Shown: positions 17,038 to 24,575 of the stretch, one piece after another
How positions within the stretch are numbered: the stretch's first letter is position 1
How the letters are laid out: every line of letters starts with the position of its first letter
Assembly: GCF_014643695.1 (NCBI RefSeq)
Contig: NZ_BMJY01000006.1
Coordinates: forward strand, 139,108-177,054
Origin: Microbacterium album
GTDB lineage: Bacteria > Actinomycetota > Actinomycetes > Actinomycetales > Microbacteriaceae
Length of the DNA stretch: 37,947 bases
Direction: 5' to 3'
Program-made: the position numbers and the translations under genes
The notes under the pieces: model-generated
Database searches by the model: none
What the model was told of the DNA's origin: nothing
Seen by the model: only the letters and a program-made list of their open reading frames with translations

Positions 17038-17193
17038 GCTCCCATCCTGGCGCCCACCGCCGACGGCACACGGTCGAGGCGTGCGCACACGGGGCAACGG
17101 GGCCCGCCTCGCCGGCTGGGGACGAGGTGTGGCGGGCCGTGCCCAATCCGGCGAAACTCCGCGGTGCGGAGCGCCGAACGCCCCACCCGCGCC

Positions 17194-17199
17194 TACCCT
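17194..17199 (+). promoter_or_regulatory. -10 box of the helicase-like gene (leaderless)
   Basis: TACCCT ends 7 nt before GTG 17207, the usual geometry of a leaderless actinobacterial start. This supports the choice of start. Confidence 0.45.
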
Positions 17200-17206
17200 G
17201 GCTCAC

Positions 17207-20200
17207 GTGTGGCGAGTAGAAGGCAGCGCGGCGGTGGACGACACCGCGGCGTTCGTGACCCCGACGGACCTCGGCGTGGCCGAGCCCGGCGTCGTGGTCG
17301 CGCACGTCGCCGACCCTCAGCGCCAGCGGCTGCGCACGATCGCGAGCGGTCTGGGTGGCGTCTCCCCCCTCCTGCACTACCCGCTCGGGCCGGACGGACG
17401 CGAGTCGCCCGAGACCGGTATCGACATCACCAAGGCGCACCCGGGCAGCCTGCCGCAGTTCATCACGGGCAAGTCGACGCTGCTGTCGAACCTCTTCCGT
17501 GACGAGGTCGCCCTGCGCGCCGCCCGCATCGCTGCCGAGCGCATCACGGCCAAGCACCTCGAGCTGCGCACGGTGCGCGGCATCGACGCCGTGCGGCTGG
17601 CGGTCGGTATGGCGGCGTGGCGCATCGGAGACGAGCACTTCTCGGCTCCCGTCCTGCTGCGTCCGCTCGCCCTGCGCCGCCACCACAGCGACTTCGAGCT
17701 GAAGCTGCACGGCCGCTTCTCGGTCAACCCCGAGCTGGTGCGCGCGGTACGCGACCACTTCGGCGTCGACCTCGACGGCGACGCCCTCGCCGCGCTCGCG
17801 TACGACGAGGGCGTCTTCAAGCCGCAGCCCGTCATCGACCACCTGCGCGCCGTGGCCGCCCACGTGGACACGTTCGCGGTGCGCCCCAGGCTGATCGTGT
17901 CGACCTTCGCGGATGTGGGCGCCGTGATGTCGCGCGACCTGGTCGACCTCGACCACCCCCTGCTGAACGCGCTGGCCGGGCATCCCGAGGATCTGGCGGC
18001 GCTCGACGGCGACGCGCGCCGCCCGGTCGTCACCAGCCCGGACGAGCGCGCGCCCGCCGCCGACACGCTGCTGCTGGACGCCGACGCCGAGCAGGAGGCG
18101 GTGCTCGCCCGGATCGCGGCGGGCCAGTCGATCGTGGTGCACACGCTGCCCGGTACGGGCGGCACGCAGACCGTCATCAACGCGGTCGGAGCGCTCGTGC
18201 GCGCCGGCAAGCGGGTGCTCGTCGTCAGCGCGCGCCGCTCGACGCTGGACGGCGTGCGGCACCGGCTCGCCGGCATCGGATTGGACGCCCTGGCGGTGTC
18301 TCCGACCGAGCTGCGCCGTGACCTGATCCGGGCGATCGTGCGCAACGAGAAGGCCACGCAGCCGAAGGTCGCCGAGATCGACGACGCGCTCGTGCGCCTG
18401 CGCACGGTGCTGCGCGACTACCGCCGTGCGCTCACCCGCACCCACGACCGGCTCGGCGTGTCGGTGCTCGACGCGACCCGCGCGCTGACGCGGCTCGCCT
18501 CGCTGCCGGAGCCGCCGTCGACGTCCGCGCGCCTGAGCCTGCGCGCGCTCGAGGCCCTGGCCGGCGACCGCCGCAAGGCCGCGTCTACGCTCGCCCTCGC
18601 CGCGCGCCTGGGCGAGTTCCGCGTCGGCCCGGACGACTCGCCCTGGTACGGCGTGACGTTCGCCACGACCGAGGAGGCGCGCCGCGCCCACGAGCAGGCG
18701 GGGCGCCTGCACCGCACCGGCGTGCCGCAGCTGCTCGAGCGCGGCTACGAGCTGATCGCCCAGACGCGCATGCGCCCGTTCACCACGGTCGACGAGCTGG
18801 GCGAGTTCCTGCGGCTGCTGATCGGCATCCGCGACTCGCTCGACCGCTTCATGCCCACGGTGTTCGAGCGGCCGCTGTCCGACCTCATCCGCGCGTACGG
18901 GTCGCGCCGCGAGTCGCAGAGCATGTCGAGCGCCGCGCGCCGCCGGTTCAAGCGGCTCGCCAAGGAGTACGTCCGGCCCGGCGTGCACGTCGCCGACATG
19001 CACGACGCGCTCGTGCGGATCCAGCACCAGCGCGCGCAGTGGCAGAAGCTCGTGGACGTCGGCACGATCCCGGACATCCCGCTCGGCCTCGGCGACGTCC
19101 AGGTCGAGTGGCAGCGGGTCGAGGCGGAGCTGACCGACCTCGACAAGGCGCTCGGGCGCGGCTCGCGGCTGGCGGCGATGCCCGTGCAGCGGCTCGTGCG
19201 CACCCTCGCGGGCCTCGCGGCCGAGTCGGAGGTCTTCGACAACATCGTCGAGCGCGCCGAGCTGCGCTCGGAGCTCGCGCGCCTGGGGCTGGAGCCGCTG
19301 CTGACCGAGCTGTCGGTGCGCCACGTCGACGAGGAGCGCGTGGGCGAGGAGCTCGAGTTCGCGTGGTGGCAGTCGGCGCTCGAGCACATGCTGCAGACCG
19401 ATCGCGCGCTGCTGGGCGCCAACACGTCGGTCGTCGATCGCCTGGAGCGCGACTTCCGGCTCGTGGACGAGGCGCACGCCTCGGCGTCGGGTCCGCTGCT
19501 GGCGTGGCAGCTCGCGGCGCAGTGGCGCATCGGGATCGTGGACGAGCCGGAGGAGTCCGCGAGCCTGCGTCGGGCGCTCACGGAGGGCGACATCACGCCG
19601 CGGCACCTGCTGCGCTCCGCGCCGACGCTCGGCCGCATCCTCGCTCCCGTGTGGCTCGCGGCGCCGTACGAGGTGCCCGCGATCCCGGACGACCCGCCCT
19701 TCGACGTCGCGATCATCGCCGACGCCGGCGCGATCGGCCTCACGGAGGCCGTGCCGGCCATCCGCCGCGCGCATCAGGTCGTCGCGTTCGGCGATCCCGT
19801 CACGCAGCGGCCGACGCCGTTCACGGTGGCGACGCGCGCCGCCGCGGAGGGCGACTCGACGGGGGATGCCACGGTCGACAGCGAGAGCGTGTTCGAGAGC
19901 CTCGCCGAGGTGCTCCCGGTCGAGACCCTCACCCGCAGCTACCGCGCGGGCGGCGAGGATCTCGCCGAGCTCGTCAACGACGCCTTCTACGGCGGCGAGA
20001 TCGTGTCGCTGCCGTGGGCCGGGTCCTATCTGGGCCGCGGCAGCCTGTCGGTCGACTACGTCGAGGGCGGATCCGGCACCCCTGACCCCGTGACGGGATC
20101 CATCGAGAGCCCGGATGCCGAGGTCGCGCGCGTCGTGACGCTCGTCGTCGAGCACGCGGTCAACCGGCCGCGCGAGTCGCTCATGGTCGTGACCGCCAGC

Positions 20201-20929
20201 CGCAAGCACGCCGAGCGCGTGCGCAAGGCGGTGACGGCCGCGTTCGCGGGGCGCTCGGACGTCGCCGACTTCGTCTCGCGTGAGACCGCCGAGCCGCTCG
20301 CCGTGCTGACGCTCGAGCAGTCGGTGGCCGAGAGCCGCGACCGCGTCATCTTCTCGCTGGGCTACGGCCTCACCAAGCACGGGCGCGTGCTGAGCGACTT
20401 CGGCGACCTGTCGACGCCGGACGGTGAGCGACTGCTCACGGTGGGGATGACCCGCGCGCGCCGGTCGATGGTGATCGTGTCGTCGATCCGGCCGTCCGCG
20501 TTCGACGAGGGGCGTCTCGAGCATGGCGCCGCGACGCTCATGGGCATCCTGGGCAGCATCGCCGCCCGCGGGCGCGAGGCGCGGCTGGAGGATCTGGCGG
20601 ATCCGCTCACGCTCGCGCTGGCGCGCGAGCTGCGCCGCCTGGGCGTGGCCGTCGACGTCGACTACCGCGGGCTGCTGCCGCTCGTCGCGCAGCACGACGG
20701 CAAGGCCGTGGTCGTGGAGTCCGACCCCGAGTCGCGCGGCGAGTCGCTGCGTGAGTCGCTGCGCCTGCGGCCGCACGTGCTGCGCCGCCTGGGGTGGCAC
20801 TACGTGCGCGTGCACGCCTTCGACCTGTACAGCGACCCGGCCGCCGTGGCCGAGCGGATCGCCGCCGTGCTCGGCGTCTCCCCGGAGGCCAAGCGCGCCG
20901 ACGGCGACACGCAGCCGCTCGAGGTGTGA
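17207..20929 (+). CDS. Large superfamily-1 helicase-like protein with degenerate ATPase motifs
   Basis: A 1240-aa protein laid out like UvrD/Upf1-type superfamily-1 proteins with a C-terminal nuclease-like domain. Motif I reads LPGTGGTQT, with Gly319 where the P-loop lysine should be. The motif II region reads FDVAIIADAGAIG (about 833-845) rather than DEA(S/Q). Later motifs are better kept: VVAFGDPVTQRPTPF (III), LTRSYRAGGEDL (IV-like), and GERLLTVGMTRARRSMVIV (VI). The last ~110 residues (DPLTLALARELRRLGVAVDV, then RRLGWHYVRVHAFDLY) resemble the MTES_1575/DUF559-like endonuclease fold but lack a clear D-ExK core. ATP hydrolysis and nuclease activity are therefore doubtful, and a scaffold or sensor role is an inference. 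The start at GTG 17207 is set by the -10 box. Its stop overlaps an 84-aa gene. Confidence 0.75.
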   Translation: MWRVEGSAAVDDTAAFVTPTDLGVAEPGVVVAHVADPQRQRLRTIASGLGGVSPLLHYPLGPDGRESPETGIDITKAHPGSLPQFITGKSTLLSNLFRDEVALRAARIAAERITAKHLELRTVRGIDAVRLAVGMAAWRIGDEHFSAPVLLRPLALRRHHSDFELKLHGRFSVNPELVRAVRDHFGVDLDGDALAALAYDEGVFKPQPVIDHLRAVAAHVDTFAVRPRLIVSTFADVGAVMSRDLVDLDHPLLNALAGHPEDLAALDGDARRPVVTSPDERAPAADTLLLDADAEQEAVLARIAAGQSIVVHTLPGTGGTQTVINAVGALVRAGKRVLVVSARRSTLDGVRHRLAGIGLDALAVSPTELRRDLIRAIVRNEKATQPKVAEIDDALVRLRTVLRDYRRALTRTHDRLGVSVLDATRALTRLASLPEPPSTSARLSLRALEALAGDRRKAASTLALAARLGEFRVGPDDSPWYGVTFATTEEARRAHEQAGRLHRTGVPQLLERGYELIAQTRMRPFTTVDELGEFLRLLIGIRDSLDRFMPTVFERPLSDLIRAYGSRRESQSMSSAARRRFKRLAKEYVRPGVHVADMHDALVRIQHQRAQWQKLVDVGTIPDIPLGLGDVQVEWQRVEAELTDLDKALGRGSRLAAMPVQRLVRTLAGLAAESEVFDNIVERAELRSELARLGLEPLLTELSVRHVDEERVGEELEFAWWQSALEHMLQTDRALLGANTSVVDRLERDFRLVDEAHASASGPLLAWQLAAQWRIGIVDEPEESASLRRALTEGDITPRHLLRSAPTLGRILAPVWLAAPYEVPAIPDDPPFDVAIIADAGAIGLTEAVPAIRRAHQVVAFGDPVTQRPTPFTVATRAAAEGDSTGDATVDSESVFESLAEVLPVETLTRSYRAGGEDLAELVNDAFYGGEIVSLPWAGSYLGRGSLSVDYVEGGSGTPDPVTGSIESPDAEVARVVTLVVEHAVNRPRESLMVVTASRKHAERVRKAVTAAFAGRSDVADFVSRETAEPLAVLTLEQSVAESRDRVIFSLGYGLTKHGRVLSDFGDLSTPDGERLLTVGMTRARRSMVIVSSIRPSAFDEGRLEHGAATLMGILGSIAARGREARLEDLADPLTLALARELRRLGVAVDVDYRGLLPLVAQHDGKAVVVESDPESRGESLRESLRLRPHVLRRLGWHYVRVHAFDLYSDPAAVAERIAAVLGVSPEAKRADGDTQPLEV

Positions 20930-21180
20930 GCGACAAGCCCGGCTCCGGCGACGCGTCCGGCTCCGGCTCCGGCTCCGGCGACGGGTCCGGCGACGCGTCG
21001 CGGCAGCGGATCGTGCGCGTCGTGGGCGCGCGCCGCGCCAGGCTCACGCCCATCCCGGGCGCCCTGGGCGACTCGGACGCGGAGGCGACCCTGCGCGGCG
21101 ACGAGCCCCCCGCGCCCCCCGCAGACGACCGCGGCCCCAACGACGACCGCCTCCGCCGCGACGTCCCGCCCCACTACTGA
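20926..21180 (+). CDS. 84-aa hypothetical protein coupled to the helicase-like gene
   Basis: It starts at a GTG overlapping the upstream TGA (GTGA), so the two are translationally coupled. Residues 5-26 are a Gly/Ser/Asp low-complexity stretch (GSGDASGSGSG and onward). A basic patch follows (RQRIVRVVGARRARLTPIPG), then an acidic, Pro-rich tail ending in DDRLRRDVPPHY. There are no membrane segments or catalytic motifs. The basic core followed by a fixed C-terminus looks like a short interaction peptide. I do not recognise it. Shared regulation with the pseudo-helicase is the only functional hint. Confidence 0.6.
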   Translation: MSDKPGSGDASGSGSGSGDGSGDASRQRIVRVVGARRARLTPIPGALGDSDAEATLRGDEPPAPPADDRGPNDDRLRRDVPPHY

Positions 21181-21203
21181 CCCCGCACGGGGTCGGGCGC
21201 GGC

Positions 21204-21328
21204 TTCGACTCGCTGCGCTCGCTCAGCCCGTTTCGACTCGCTGCGCTCGCTCAACGAGCGGATGGGTGGCCCCCGGGTGGGCGGTTCCGGTCGTTGAGCG
21301 GAGCGGCGCAGCCGCGTAGTCGAAACCG
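21204..21328. repeat. Intergenic repeat cluster, two direct copies and one inverted copy
   Basis: TTCGACTCGCTGCGCTCGCTCA occurs at 21204-21225 and 21232-21253. An imperfect inverted copy (GTTGAGCGGAGCGGCGCAG, ending GTAGTCGAAACC) lies at 21293-21328. The array sits between two convergent genes and can fold into a large imperfect hairpin, so it may serve as a bidirectional terminator. A similar fragment opens the window. Such repeats are scattered between genes in Microbacteriaceae. Confidence 0.75.
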
Positions 21329-21344
21329 AGGTGGGAGGCCCCCG

Positions 21345-21773
21345 TTAGGCCTTCTGCTGCTTGGCGAGGAGGTCGCGGATCTCGGCGAGCAGCTCCTCCT
21401 GGGTGGGGGCGGGGGCCTCGGTCTCCTTCTCCACGCCGAGGCGGGCGTCCATCCGCGCCTTCAGCGCCGTGAAGGGGCGTACGAGCACGAGGTAGACGAC
21501 GAGCGCGATCGCGAGGAAGTTGATCACGGCCGAGATGATGCCGCCGATCCGGAGGTTCACCTCGGCGAACAGGCCCGGGAACGTGATGACCCAGGTCGAG
21601 AGGTCGCCGGACGGCACGAACGCGCCGAGCAGCGGGTTGATGACGTTCTCGACGACCGCGTTCACGATCGCGCCGAACGCGCCGCCGATGACGACCGCGA
21701 CCGCGAGGTCGATCACGTTGCCCTGCGCGATGAACTCCTTGAAGCCCGCGACGAGGCCCTTCTTCTCGGCCAT
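21345..21773 (-). CDS. mscL: Large-conductance mechanosensitive channel
   Basis: A 142-aa membrane channel that opens under hypo-osmotic shock. It starts MAEKKGLVAGFKEFIAQGN, followed by TM1 with the pore-lining glycine and alanine pattern (IDLAVAVVIGGAFGAIVNAV) and NPLLGAFVPSG. TM2 is IGGIISAVINFLAIALVVYL, and a cytoplasmic helix bundle rich in Glu and Lys ends at KQQKA. Length and layout are normal for MscL. It forms a same-strand cluster with the FmdB and cyclo-ligase genes upstream. It converges on the repeat cluster. Confidence 0.96.
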   Translation of the reverse strand: MAEKKGLVAGFKEFIAQGNVIDLAVAVVIGGAFGAIVNAVVENVINPLLGAFVPSGDLSTWVITFPGLFAEVNLRIGGIISAVINFLAIALVVYLVLVRPFTALKARMDARLGVEKETEAPAPTQEELLAEIRDLLAKQQKA

Positions 21774-21821
21774 GTGGTGTCTCCTTGTCGGGCGCCGGGT
21801 GCCGGCGGCGAATACCCCTGG

Positions 21822-22163
21822 TTACGCGCCCGAAGCGGACGCGGTCTGCGCCTTCGATGATGCAGGAGCCGGCGACGACGCGCCACTGCTCGTGCTCGAT
21901 CCGGAGCCGCCGGAGCCCGATCCGCCGGATCCCGAGCCGCTGCCGCCGGAGCCGCTGCCGCCCGAGTCGGAGGAACCCGTCGATCCCGCACGGGAGTCGG
22001 TGCGGTAGAAGCCGGAGCCGTTGAACGTCACTCCGATCGAGCCGTACTCCTTGCGCAGCGCGCCGTCGCACTGGGGGCAGTCGGTCAGGGCCGGGTCGCT
22101 GAAGGACTGGACGGCGTCGAAGCGGTGCCCGCAGGACTTGCAGGCATAGGCATAGGTGGGCAT
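21822..22163 (-). CDS. FmdB-family zinc-ribbon protein
   Basis: A 113-aa protein. The N-terminal zinc ribbon has C8-x2-C11 (YACKSCGHRFD) and C29-x2-C32 (TDCPQCDG), followed by the family segment GVTFNGSGFYRTD. The C-terminal half is a Gly/Ser/Pro low-complexity tail of unknown use. The FmdB family is named after a regulator in formamidase/acetamidase operons, but most members are uncharacterised. In actinobacteria it often sits between the 5-formyl-THF cyclo-ligase and mscL, as here. Confidence 0.9.
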   Translation of the reverse strand: MPTYAYACKSCGHRFDAVQSFSDPALTDCPQCDGALRKEYGSIGVTFNGSGFYRTDSRAGSTGSSDSGGSGSGGSGSGSGGSGSGGSGSSTSSGASSPAPASSKAQTASASGA

Positions 22164-22189
22164 ACGTCCTCGCGTGGTGGAACGGTGGA

Positions 22190-22783
22190 TCAGGTGTCGG
22201 CCGGAAGATCCAGCGTGCGCGTGGGCGTCACGACGCCGGTGACCGGCTGGTCGTGGACGTCCCGCGGCAGGCTGTCGACCAGTTCCGAATCATAGATCAC
22301 CGCGTACACGGGCGGACGCCGGTCCATCGACCCGAGCGTCTTGTCGTAGAAGCCGCGCCCCCAGCCCAGGCGCATGCCGCTGCGGTCGATCGCCGCGGCG
22401 GGGATGATCATCAGATCGACGTCGTTCACGGCGATCGGGCCGAGCACCTCGCCGACCGCCTCGGGCACGCCGAGGGCGCCGACCACCTCCTCGCCGCCCG
22501 GTGAGGCGACGGTCCAGTCGAGCAGCCCGTCTTCGCGCGTGATGGGCAGCAGCACGCGGATCCCGCGCGCGATGGCCGCCTCGATGAACGGGCGCGTGCC
22601 CGGCTCGGTGGGGGAGGAGAGGAAGCACGATACGCTGCGCGCCCCCCGCGCCGTCACGAGGGCGTCGAGCTGCGCGCGCACGCCCTCGGCCGCAGCGGCG
22701 CGCTGCGCGTCGGAGAGCTGCTGGCGCCGCTCGCGGAGCTCCGCTCGCAGCGCACGCTTGGCCTGATCGAGCGCGTCCGTCAT
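22190..22783 (-). CDS. 5-formyltetrahydrofolate cyclo-ligase
   Basis: A 197-aa cytoplasmic enzyme that converts 5-formyl-THF to 5,10-methenyl-THF using ATP, recycling folate. The N-terminus has the helical KRALRAELRERRQQLS. The ATP/Mg-binding C-terminal motif is AAAIDRSGMRLGWGRGFYDK, matching the family block G-x-R-x-G-x-G-x-G-x-Y-D. An IRVLLPITREDG segment lies in the substrate region. The ATG at 22783 lies 7 nt after TACAAT, so the transcript is leaderless. It diverges from galU and leads the FmdB-mscL cluster. Confidence 0.93.
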   Translation of the reverse strand: MTDALDQAKRALRAELRERRQQLSDAQRAAAAEGVRAQLDALVTARGARSVSCFLSSPTEPGTRPFIEAAIARGIRVLLPITREDGLLDWTVASPGGEEVVGALGVPEAVGEVLGPIAVNDVDLMIIPAAAIDRSGMRLGWGRGFYDKTLGSMDRRPPVYAVIYDSELVDSLPRDVHDQPVTGVVTPTRTLDLPADT

Positions 22784-22790
22784 GGCGCCG

Positions 22791-22849
22791 ATTGTACGGT
22801 GGCGGCGCGCGCGGCATGGTCAGGGACACCCGTTCGCATCGCCTACGAT
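22791..22849. promoter_or_regulatory. Divergent leaderless promoters of the cyclo-ligase gene and galU
   Basis: On the minus strand TACAAT (22791-22796) lies 7 nt before ATG 22783. On the plus strand TACGAT (22844-22849) lies 6 nt before ATG 22856. Both fit leaderless transcription. No clear -35 boxes were found. Confidence 0.55.
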
Positions 22850-22855
22850 GTCACC

Positions 22856-23758
22856 ATGCAGGATGCGACCACGCAGTCAGGGCAGATCAAGGCAGTCATC
22901 CCCGCGGCCGGTCTCGGGACCCGGTTCCTTCCGGCCACGAAGGCGACGCCGAAGGAGATGCTCCCCGTGGTCGACAAGCCGGCGATCCAGTACGTCGTCG
23001 AGGAGGCCGTCGCCGCCGGCATCCGTGACGTGCTGATGATCATCGGGCGCAACAAGAACGCCCTCGCGAACCACTTCGACTCGGTCCCCGAGCTGGAGAC
23101 CAAGCTGCTCGACAAGGGCGACCACGGCCGGCTCGAGCGCGTGCAGGCGTCGAGCGACATGGCCGACATCCACTTCGTGCGTCAGGGCGAGCCGAAGGGT
23201 CTCGGCCACGCCGTGCTGCGCGCTTACGCGCACGTCGGCGACTCCCCGTTCGCGGTCATGCTGGGCGACGACCTGATCGACGAGCGCGACGAGCTGCTGA
23301 CGACGATGATCGCCGAGCAGGCCAAGCGTGGCGCAATGGTCATCGCGCTCATGGAGGTCGACCCCGACAGCATCCACCTGTACGGCTGCGCCGACGTGGA
23401 GCCGACCGACACCGACGGCGTCGTGAGGGTGAAGGGCCTGGTCGAGAAGCCCGCGAAGGAGGACGCGCCGTCCAACCTCGCCATCATCGGCCGCTACGTG
23501 CTCACTCCCGACATCTTCCCCGTGCTCGAGCGCACCAAGCCCGGCAAGGGCGGCGAGATCCAGCTGACGGATGCGCTGCAGGAGGTCGCCGCCGATCCGG
23601 AAGGCCCCGGCGTGTTCGGCGTCGTGTTCCGCGGCCGTCGCTACGACACCGGGGATAGAGTCGACTACATCAAGGCGATCATGCGGCTCGCCGCCGACCG
23701 CCCGGACCTCGGGCCGGAGCTGCGCCCGTGGTTCAAGGAGTTCGCGACCACGCTGTAG
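22856..23758 (+). CDS. galU: UTP-glucose-1-phosphate uridylyltransferase
   Basis: A 300-aa nucleotidyltransferase making UDP-glucose from UTP and glucose-1-phosphate for cell-envelope and storage polysaccharides. Signature segments are AVIPAAGLGTRFLPATKATP (nucleotide binding), KPAIQYVVEEAVAAGI, FVRQGEPKGLGHAVLRA, VMLGDDLID and GLVEKPAKEDAPSNLAIIGR. The length is normal. The start is the ATG 6 nt after the -10 box; in-frame codons upstream lie in the promoter. The acetyltransferase gene follows 54 bp later on the same strand. Confidence 0.95.
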   Translation: MQDATTQSGQIKAVIPAAGLGTRFLPATKATPKEMLPVVDKPAIQYVVEEAVAAGIRDVLMIIGRNKNALANHFDSVPELETKLLDKGDHGRLERVQASSDMADIHFVRQGEPKGLGHAVLRAYAHVGDSPFAVMLGDDLIDERDELLTTMIAEQAKRGAMVIALMEVDPDSIHLYGCADVEPTDTDGVVRVKGLVEKPAKEDAPSNLAIIGRYVLTPDIFPVLERTKPGKGGEIQLTDALQEVAADPEGPGVFGVVFRGRRYDTGDRVDYIKAIMRLAADRPDLGPELRPWFKEFATTL

Positions 23759-23812
23759 CCGCACATCAGGGGTTCCGGGCGCGGACGCATCGGGACGGAT
23801 CGGGGGAGCCGG

Positions 23813-24442
23813 ATGGACGGCTTGGCACCGCGACAGCATGGCCCGGTCTCGATTCGGCTCGTCCGGCAGCGGGATGCGCGCGTCCTGCAGCAGGAGCTGG
23901 TCTCGAACCGGTCGTGGCTGCGTCCCTGGGAGGCGACGAACCCGGGCGGTCCCGCGCCCATCGACACGCGCACCAGCATCCGGCGGCTGCTGCAGCACTA
24001 TCGCGACGGCGCGGGCGTGCCGTTCGTCATGGAGTACGACGGTGAGGTCGCCGGTCAGCTCAACGTGTGGGGGATCGCGCGCGGATCGCTGTCGTCGGCG
24101 ACGATCGGGTACTGGGTGAGCGAGCGCTTCGCGGGCCGGGGGATCACGCCGACGGCCGTGGCGCTGGCGACCGACCTGTGCTTCACGGAGCTGCAGCTGC
24201 ACCGGATGGAGATCTGCATCCGCCCCGAGAACGCCGCGAGCCTGCGGGTCGTGCAGAAGCTCGGCTTCCGGTACGAGGGTCTGCGTCGTCGCTACATCCA
24301 CATCGACGGCGACTGGCGCGACCACTATGCGTTCGCTCTCACCACGGAGGACGTTCCCGAGGGCGTGCTGCATCGCTGGGTGTCGGGGCACGCGCCGCGG
24401 CACGCCGCGGACATCCCGCCGTCGGATCGCATGGTGGGGTAG
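23813..24442 (+). CDS. GNAT-family N-acetyltransferase, RimJ-like
   Basis: A 209-aa protein from ATG 23813 preceded by GGGGGAG. The acetyl-CoA loop and helix are in YWVSERFAGRGITPTAVALA (Q/R-x-x-G-x-G/A block). The RimJ/RimL-type C-terminal motif RMEICIRPENAASLRVVQKL, then GFRYEGLRRRYIHIDGDWRD, is well kept. RimJ acetylates the N-terminus of ribosomal protein S5. The galU-rimJ order is common in actinobacteria, which supports this subgroup, but the substrate is not proven. Its last codons and stop lie inside a 14-bp tandem repeat. Confidence 0.9.
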   Translation: MDGLAPRQHGPVSIRLVRQRDARVLQQELVSNRSWLRPWEATNPGGPAPIDTRTSIRRLLQHYRDGAGVPFVMEYDGEVAGQLNVWGIARGSLSSATIGYWVSERFAGRGITPTAVALATDLCFTELQLHRMEICIRPENAASLRVVQKLGFRYEGLRRRYIHIDGDWRDHYAFALTTEDVPEGVLHRWVSGHAPRHAADIPPSDRMVG

Positions 24443-24477
24443 CAGGCCTGGGGTAGCAGGCCTGGGGTAGCAGGCCT
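24436..24477. repeat. Three perfect 14-bp tandem repeats over the acetyltransferase stop codon
   Basis: GGGGTAGCAGGCCT occurs at 24436-24449, 24450-24463 and 24464-24477 without interruption, followed by a decayed partial copy (CGGGTGGCGAG). The first copy supplies the stop TAG (24440-24442). Confidence 0.9.
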
Positions 24478-24562
24478 CGGGTGGCGAGCCGCTATAGGGG
24501 CGGGTTGCTGAAGATGCCGCGCGACACGCCGCGACCTGCCCGGTCCGCGACCGGCTGTCGCC

Positions 24563-24568
24563 TACCGT
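24563..24568 (+). promoter_or_regulatory. -10 box for the 24576 gene (leaderless)
   Basis: TACCGT ends 7 nt before ATG 24576. This decides between that ATG and the in-frame GTG at 24567. Confidence 0.5.
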
Positions 24569-24575
24569 GGTTCGC

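Noticed and set aside
16856..20815. A 1319-codon antisense open frame opposite the helicase-like gene
   Set aside because: Low-complexity Arg/His/Gln-rich sequence with no motifs; a shadow of the plus-strand gene.
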